From NCBI GenBank assembly GCA_963082975.1, contig OY720344.1:86862107-86926106 (forward strand): a DNA stretch of 64,000 nt. The letters are read 5' to 3'. This document shows, one piece after another, positions 56,438-64,000 of this stretch. This stretch comes from Labia minor (Eukaryota > Arthropoda > Insecta > Dermaptera > Spongiphoridae). The number at the start of each line of letters is the position of its first letter. Position 1 is the first letter of the stretch. The translations under genes and the position numbers were made by a program. Below the pieces are notes generated by a model. That model worked only from the letters and a program-made list of their open reading frames with translations, had not been told where the DNA came from and did not search any database.

Positions 56438-58039
56438 TAATACAGGTTAGATCTGGTTGGTTTTACAGAAAACATACTGAGAAAATTTGTTTTTGGAATT
56501 ATGCGAATTAGATAGAATACAATGAGATATCATCGTCAAACTGTCATGAAATGTATTCCTTGGACCCTTTTATCTTCTAATGGTGAGGAAAATCTATCAT
56601 GGACACCTGGGGTTGATCTTGTGCCAGCTAAAACCCCTTGAATGATTAATGACCACATTCGCGTTTGTCTGATATCCTTAAGCTTCACCCTCTGATACAA
56701 TTGTAAATTGAAAAATATATTTAATTAAAATAAAACGTAAAGAAAAATAACAAATTTTATAATCTGTTTAATTTGTAACAAGATCTTAATAGTTGGCAAA
56801 GATCGAAAATTTTCACATACTAAAACAATTTAAAAAAAATCTCTTTGACTAAAATTTTTGTACGTGTACATCTTTAGAATGGCTTAAAATAGATTATATA
56901 AAATAAAAAAAATTAACATAAAAATTTTCTACTTGTTCCTTTATGAGAGAAAAAAATTATTAAAAAAAAAATTAATAATTTATTTTCTAAATCTAATTTT
57001 CTTTTTATTAAGATAAGATCATAATATGATTAAACTTTATGAAACAAATTTTTATAGATAAAAAAAAAAATTAATAAAAAGTTTATTTTTTTTTTATTTA
57101 AAAAATGGGGATGTTGATAATATAAGGATAATTTAAATAATATTATAATAAATTGAAAAAAAAATATAATAATAAAAAAATCAAATTGAAAAAAAACAAT
57201 TTCCTCTTCCGTGTGATGTTTTTCTAGATGAAAGCCATCCATCGTGCTTTGTTAACTTGATTTTGAAGGGAAATAATGCCTATCGAGATCTCATTTAAAT
57301 ATTTATAGAAATCTTGGAAGTAATCTCTACAGATTCCTCATCCGATCACGATTTTCTAATACCAACCGTTTTTCAAAAGATCTTATTTGTAAAGTTTCAC
57401 ACTTATGTGTGTCTTTTTTTGTTGTATTATCATTCCTTATTTCTTCTTTTCACTTATTTCTTTCATTTTTTCTTCTTCTAACAAGTATTTATCAAAAATA
57501 CTATATATATTTATCGTGATAATATCGGAATTGTGGAAGTAGATTGTTTTTCTATACAAGTGAAATCTAAAGAAATACTATAATCTTATTTTTGTTTAGT
57601 TCACCGGGTAAGTTTTTTTTTCTTCAAATAATCTCTTGAAATGGCGAGCAGAGATCTTCGTACTGCCCCTTTTATGTTCCAATAACTGGGGGATCACTTC
57701 GCTGGATACAATCTTCCTTTACGACAATCGCCAAAAGGAAAAATGGCTTTAACGCCAACAGTTAACACGAAATGAAAAAAATAACATAATATTAAAGGAA
57801 TAATGAACCAATTTAGAAGTTTTCATTAAGAGGACCCGAGACAAATGAGCTATAAGGGAGAGAATTTGACATCAGGATTAGTATGAACTCAATTCTGTTT
57901 GTTGTTAAGAAATGATTTTTTAACTATCGAACTGGTAAAAAGAGAAAGAGATTTAGGATAGAGTAATACTGTGTAATACTTAGGATCGTGTGATCTCAAA
58001 TGGGCGAAAAATGACTTTGAGATCGAAAATTGGATGTAA
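56438..58039. other. AT-rich DNA, nothing recognised
   Basis: A- and T-runs around 56940-57200. A less AT-rich segment at about 57620-57780 has no partner. Confidence 0.45.
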
Positions 58040-58335
58040 ATATCTATCTATCTATATCTATGGCTTTACGGAACTCGAAAGTTCTTGGCCGCAGCAACCA
58101 CATTTCCCAAGTGTCCCTACCCTGAGCCACAACCATTCAACTCCTACCCACTTCCTACATTGTCCACCTATCGCGTCCTTGGTCTTCCAAGCGGACATTT
58201 CCCAATCGGTCTCCCCATAAATATATTTTTCACCATTCTTTCCTCTCCCATTCTAGCCACCCTCTGTTCATTACAGTCATCTCGATATTATAACCATAAC
58301 TAAGTCTGTAGATGCATAGAGGTCAGGCATGTCAG
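58040..58335 (-). pseudogene. Non-LTR retrotransposon tail, degraded
   Basis: TATCTATCTATCTATATCTATGGC then TACGGAACTCGAAAGTTCTTGG marks the tail. Further blocks CGCGTCCTTGGTCTTCCAAG and CCATTCTAGCCACCCTCTG match the GRPR-RW and RHVARLG regions on minus. It ends in CATAGAGGTCAGGCATG. Plus frames here are antisense artefacts. Confidence 0.78.
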
Positions 58336-59885
58336 GTCAGGTCTGGATGAAAATATACATAATTAAATCCAAATTCAAAATTTTATTAAATTCAAGCCAG
58401 ATTATTTAAACGAAACTTAGTTAAATAAAATTGAGATTTTGAAAAAAAATAACCAAATTATCATCTGATAGAGATTATAAATTTGTATTTAAAATGCTTG
58501 AATAAAGAATTTAATTAATTTAATTTAATTTAATTTAAATTTGAAATGACAATTTAGAACAATCTGATGCAGGTGCTTCCTTATGTTTCACATGTATAAT
58601 TGCAATTTGTTTAACAGTACTTATGTATGTATAATAATTACTAAATACTTCAGTAGGTATAATTATCATTTTCTTCATGTTATATGTTCTAGATGAGAAT
58701 TTCTCAAGTCATTAAAATATAAATTAACAATTGAGTCACTATGATCATGAGTGAGTTATTTTAAATAACATTTTATAAAAAAGTATATATATATATATAT
58801 AATATTTATATATATATTTATTTTATAAATCGTTATAGGTTTCGAAAATCAATTATTAAAATATGCTTAAAATAAAATATAATAAAAATATAATGGAATT
58901 TTTTCAGCAGACAAACAAAACAAATAATTAAAATCAAAGCGCGTTCAAACATTATTTTATTTTTAAAATGAATTTAACATTGTTTGGTCAATCCGCATGC
59001 CATTGGCATTTGATATGTCTGCACCACTATAGAATATATATAGGTATATATAATGTAATTTTATTAAATTAATTCTTCCAATTGAAATTAATTTAATTAC
59101 TCTCTTGACAGTTTTTACTAATGAAATTGAGTATGAACAGCAGCAGATCTACAACGATGACCACCAATGATTGAGATAAATGATCTATTCTCTTTTTATT
59201 CATTTATTTTATTTTATATATATATTTTTACGAGATGGGAATCACAAACGGACCAACGATCCCCAAACATACTCAAACGTCACGTTTACTCGACTGATTT
59301 ATATTTAAACTCTGTCGATACTCCATTTTTAAATCCAATTCTCACGGGGTATTAATAAATATTTATTAAAAATCATTTGAGAATTTAAATTTTTTTTTTT
59401 GATTTTATATTTTAGAAATATTATAGGAATGAGAAATCTATCATTCAAATGAAAAATAAAATAAATAAAATGACAATTAATAAAATTTAATGAAAGTAGT
59501 AAATAATAAAATTATCATATTTTCTAGTATACGTATATAAAAAAAAAACAGAAAAAAGTTTAGACGTTTTTATTACTAAAGATAATTTCAACTTGAGAGA
59601 ACCAATATTGTTTTTAATAGAAAGTAATAAAACCAGATATTTACTTTTGAGTACTAACTCTTTAAGTAAATCTTATTATAATCTATGACTACTAAATCCT
59701 TATTGAATAATATAAAAAAGAGTTGAATATTAATAAAATAAAGATTTATTCTAGATTTAATTAAAATAAAATGATTAGATTTTAAATATTAAAATTATGA
59801 AAAATAAAAATTAAAGAGTACGATTTCATATTTTAAATAAATTGTACTCATATTTGTTAAACAACAAAAAATTAATTATTAAAAA
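58336..59885. other. AT-rich DNA with TA runs
   Basis: TA-rich microsatellite at about 58787-58820. No gene recognised. Confidence 0.5.
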
Positions 59886-60143
59886 CAGTGGTGTATTGGG
59901 AGGGGAACGCGGGACGACGACGTTCCCTTTCCTTTTTTCAGAACTGGTACGCGTTCCAGTACTTTTTCATGTCCCGACAACTCCCACTTAAATCTACTGT
60001 TAAAATTTCTTTTTTTTTCTATTTCTATTTTGTATAGTAAGAATAAATATTATAGTAAGAAAAAATAAAAACTTATATGGAATAAGTTTGCTGAAAATAG
60101 AACTTTTTTTTTGCGTTCCCTTACTTCTTATTTTACATCACTG
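59886..60143. mobile_element. hAT-like MITE, copy 2 (fuller)
   Basis: Ends CAGTGGTGTA and TACATCACTG are imperfect inverted repeats. Body as in 37466-37707 plus an extra GGGACGACGACGTTCCC and GGTACGCGTTCC segment. Flanks ATTAAAAA and ATTATTAT agree at about half of eight positions, so the duplication is unclear. Confidence 0.62.
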
Positions 60144-62204
60144 ATTATTATTTACTTTTATATGTATTTATATTAATCGCAGGATCGATAATCAAAATAA
60201 CTCCCAGGCATCTTTATTACAAAAAGAAATTTAAATATAAAATATGATTATATATAATCTTTTTATAATATTTAACAAACATTAATCCATTTTACATATT
60301 TTAATACATTTAAATATTTTTCAATTTAAATTAAAAATACAAACCAATACAAATATTTATTTTTTTTAAACTATATCACTTTGATACTCATTTCTGGTAT
60401 TTATATGTTATTTATCCCCATAAAAAAAAATTCATTGGAAAGTTAAATAATAACAACTAGCAAAATTCTAAGTTTAATTGATATTGTTTTAATATTCATG
60501 ATTCAGAAAGCAGCTTTATTTGACTTCCCATATAGAGTGGATTATACTAAAACCCACCAACCGGAAGATGTTATCTCATCTAAAATTTTATCAAATATCT
60601 TTTCAACTCAAATGTAGAAATGATCAACAAATTAATAAAATATTTATTACTTAATATTACGTATAAAAAAAATTGTATACTAACACATGAAAGATATGTT
60701 GAATAAAATTGTTTTTATATTATATTCCAAATTGAGAATAAATTAATAAATTAAGAGTATTTAAAAATAAAATCTTATCGAATTGACGAATATTGACAGA
60801 TTGAAATACTAAATTTTCTCATTCTCAATCATTAGTTTAAGTAATAAAATAAATAAAATTGTAATATAATAATGTGGCTCGAATCGGGAAGAAGTTTTTC
60901 ATAAAGGGAAAAATTGTAAAACAATCGGTTGGTGGACCAAAGACAAAGTGGGCTAATAATCTATGAGGGAATTAGGAGAGAATGGAAATTTTCTGGAGCA
61001 TGTTAAAAATACTTTTGGGTTCTCTAATTTAATAGGAATAGATTTATCATCATATAAATAAATATAGATCTTAAATTAAATTAAATCATACTTTAATCAA
61101 ATCAATTTTAATTTTCATTAGTTTCATTAGATTATTATATTGTATTTTCGGCTAGATAAAGTTTCGAATTGTAATATATTACCATAGATTCTTTTAAATC
61201 CCATAGTATAAGTTAATATCACTGACCATGTATAACTAAAGTAATATTCATTATCTTAAAGGATTGCGGGAGCTTGGAACCTAGGTAAACCACATCCTTT
61301 AATCATGGCATTAATTTAACACGAATAATCTGTTCCTGTTCAAAATGACATGTCTAAATCACTTTGGTTTCCAAATAATTAATTTAATTGAAAAATTGAT
61401 CAATTCGCGTTATTTTTTAATTAAATATTAATTTTATTTTTCATTTTTTGATTTAATGTTATTTGACATTTTTATAAGATAATTTTTCATTAACGTCACA
61501 TAGCATATTTTTTAAATATTATGTTCTTAGAACATTTTCCTTCTTTATGTAACCTTATACATATGTGTTAAATATTTTGTTTTGATTATTTTATATTTCA
61601 AAAATATTACTTTTGCTTGATAAAATACAAGAAAATATTTTAATAATAATCTACTCCAGGTATATTGCATTAGCATATGGATGGAAAGGGATTTCAGGAG
61701 CTTATCCCCTGCTCGTGGAAAATATTTTTATATATGTATCTAATTTAATAAAAAGAAATCCAAAACAATAAAATAACCGTATTTATATTTTAAATTAATA
61801 AATAATAAAATATTTATTCTATTTTTTATTTAAATAAAATCAATTTGCGTTTTTTAAATTAAAAAAAAATATTTCTTTATTTATTGCCTTTTTGGTTACA
61901 ATTACTAATCTTTATATACAATACATTTAATTTCTTTTATATTTACAAAAATTTACGACAAAACCAGGCCTCATCCAAATGCTTACATGCTCTTCGTTGT
62001 CGAACAACTCTTATCCAGTCAAAGCCAGATCTTACCATCATTTTGGGGGTCTTTCGTGATTTAGTTCTTATTTCTAGGGTCCCATTCAGTAATTATTCTT
62101 ATCCATCGTTGATCTTCTAATCATGCTAGATATTCTGCCCATCTCCATTTCACTCTATTAATAAACATATTTATATTTTCCAAATTTAATTTTTTATATA
62201 ATAT
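60144..62204. other. AT-rich DNA with a possible retrotransposon-tail relic
   Basis: At about 60930-61030 the words CAAAGACAAAGTGGGCTAATAA and GGGAATTAGGAGAGAATGGA recall the plus-strand tail (RARWVDN...REMG) but are too decayed to be sure. The rest is AT-rich. Confidence 0.35.
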
Positions 62205-62282
62205 CTATCTCTATCTCTGTGGCTCTACGGAACTCGAAAGTTCTTGGGTGCAGCAACCATACCCCTCCAAGTATTCCTATTG
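62205..62282 (-). pseudogene. Non-LTR retrotransposon tail, extreme 3' end
   Basis: CTATCTCTATCTCTGTGGCTC then TACGGAACTCGAAAGTTCTTGG and CAGCAACCATACCCCTCCAAG. The match stops at about 62282. Shortest copy seen. Confidence 0.75.
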
Positions 62283-62739
62283 TACAAGAGCAACATGATG
62301 AGGTAAACAAATTTCTGTCGAGAGCGAAGGAAGATAAGAGGAAGAAATAGAAACTGAGGACATGAGAAATTCAAGAACATAGTTCACTGTGGATAAAACT
62401 AAAACAATTTGTAAAAGAAAACCATTCTGATGAAGCAGCTATTAGGGCTATTAATTTATTTGACATTTTATTTATTTGATGCAATGGCTCATTTCAACTC
62501 CTTGCTAAAAAGTTGTTAAATTCAATTTTCATTTACTAATTTCTTTAAGAGAAAAGCTAATGGATGTGAACCAAATTATAATTAGATTAATAATCAATTG
62601 TTTTAATATTTTATATAAATAAACCAATCTAATTTTAAATGATTGGGAGTTTTATGTTTTTATGACATTAAAAATTAATTTCTTTAATTTTGATTCATAT
62701 ATTAATGCTGTTGAGAAAGGGGTTGTTATAAACAGGTTC

Positions 62740-63480
62740 TCTTTTTTCTGTCACTGAACGTTATTATAAGCATTAATAAATAATATAGTTTATTATAGAA
62801 AATTATTTGGAATCTTCTCGTTTTCCACGTGTTTTCATTTTTTTTTTGATATACATTCTTCAAAGATTGGTTATATAGTTTCTCCCAAATCTCTGTCAAG
62901 TGGATACACGCCAAAAAATCATACTCTTTTGAAGCACATAGCGTTCCGTACATAGCGATTTCGTCTTGAATTCGGGGTTGATGGTTGGCCTGTAGTTATC
63001 CATAATGCTCTACTCTTATGATTGTCAAAATATATTCATTTTTCATCTCCAGTCAAAATTTGATGAAGAAATAATGACTTTCTTTTTTTGCTTGGCGAGC
63101 AGCATCTCGCAAGTGGCATTTAGGTTTTTTTTTTGTTACCTTTCATTCATTTCATGTGGATCCTATTTGTCCATCTTTTAGATCTTTCACATGATTTTTT
63201 ACCGTCTGGAAATGCCTTCTCGGGCCACATTTAATGCAAGTTACTGATACATTTAGTATCATCTTGATCCCACTATGCTTGTAATTCACTAACTTCAAAC
63301 TTTTTGGCCGGCCTTCCTCGGTCTTTGTTCCTTATATCAAAATCACCACACTTGAATTTTTTAAACCATTTAAAACTCTATGAATTTTCACCTTAAGCTT
63401 CAAGAAGCATTCGATGTGATTATATAGAATTTCTCTTCAAATAATAACAAAAAGTCAATGCTGTCCGCAAATCTCTATTT
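62740..63480 (-). pseudogene. Mariner transposase fossil
   Basis: On minus, WFKKFKCGDFDIRNKDRG then RPKSLK (about 63370-63290) is the linker after the mariner helix-turn-helix. Patches resembling RDAARQAKKES, the KNEYILTI(I)RVEHYG region, and finally KEYDF...IHLTEIWEKL (about 62930-62870) keep the family order to the C-terminus. Many stops and shifts. It is separate in sequence from the other mariner copies. Confidence 0.68.
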
Positions 63481-64000
63481 TAAAGAACAAAGTCGGATAT
63501 GTTTAACGCTAAAATATTTATGTTTAGACTATGAATAAGAACACCAAGTGGTAGATATTTTGTATTTCTGATACTAATTTCAAGTTCTAATTCTTTATTA
63601 ATGCTAATCAATTTTTTAATGCTAGTTTTAATTAAATTTGCCGAGCGTCTTTATATATTTAAATTTATTTAAATATTTAATCTCATTATATTTTTTATTA
63701 TAAAGTTAAATTTTTATCTTGTATGCCCCTTCTCTTTATTCCGTTAATATATGACTTCTCGGATCATTTTTTGGTGAACAATCCATCTCACTTTAAAAGA
63801 AATAAATGATGGTATTTTATTAGGCTCTTTTGGAAGAAAATCTTCTCCAAGGTGGCATCTATAATTTTTTTTTTATAACTATATAAAAGCCGACATAAAA
63901 ACATTAATATATTCATGATAAGTAAAAAGCAGCCTTGTCTTTTTTCATAGAGAACAGAGGTTGTATTATAATTTACTCGGGACGTAATGAAAGAAGGGAT
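63481..64000. other. AT-rich DNA, nothing recognised
   Basis: No frame or repeat partner found before the window ends. Confidence 0.5.

Overview
The window looks like an intergenic or intronic stretch of an arthropod, most likely insect, nuclear genome. The DNA is very AT-rich and full of microsatellites. Nearly everything recognisable is a transposable element: mariner, hAT, pogo, PIF/Harbinger, Ginger/IS3EU-like, Helitron/Helentron, Gypsy LTR, non-LTR retrotransposons and tRNA-derived SINEs. I found no intact host protein gene, no rRNA gene and no CRISPR array. The species cannot be named from the sequence. The primer-binding site of the LTR element fits an insect-type tRNA-Ser.

The youngest feature is a 3.9 kb Gypsy-like LTR retrotransposon at 27344-31279. 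Its two 541-bp LTRs look identical and it is flanked by a 4-bp target duplication (AGGG). It has no protease, reverse transcriptase or integrase. Instead it carries a short gag N-terminus and a long open frame that I do not recognise, joined across a -1 frame change. I regard it as the best candidate for an undescribed system here.

The commonest elements are three families of short Helentron-like (HINE/DINE-1-like) elements, called HEL-A, HEL-B and HEL-C here. HEL-A has about ten copies or parts, at 463, 21470, 26308, 31367, 40507, 41818/42800, 47520, 49450 and 55960. HEL-B has six, at 15323, 19673, 34163, 43803, 46582 and 51851. HEL-C has two, at 18223 and 31476. All three families share one plan: a short inverted repeat near each end and a small hairpin just outside the 3' one. 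HEL-C also carries a tRNA-Ala-like pol III unit and, in one copy, the apparent start of a Helitron protein. Helitron protein fragments lie separately at 37812 and 47170.

The layout by region is as follows. 0-10 kb holds HEL-A, mariner fossils, a SINE and a Jockey-type reverse transcriptase remnant. 10-16 kb holds a perfect hAT insertion and a non-LTR retrotransposon tail. 15-22 kb holds HEL-B, HEL-C and HEL-A copies. 22-23 kb holds a retrotransposon tail split by a Harbinger foldback MITE. 27-33 kb holds the LTR element followed by HEL-C nested in HEL-A. 33.5-35.9 kb holds a Ginger/IS3EU-like transposon carrying two nested MITEs. 36.9-43 kb holds a retrotransposon tail, a Helitron fragment, hAT MITEs, and an unknown repeat framed by 49-bp direct repeats. 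43-64 kb holds mostly HEL copies, retrotransposon tails, SINEs, MITEs and two mariner fossils, separated by AT-rich DNA.

The elements do not form a pathway. They form a nested insertion record, and several insertions can be ordered by which one interrupts which.
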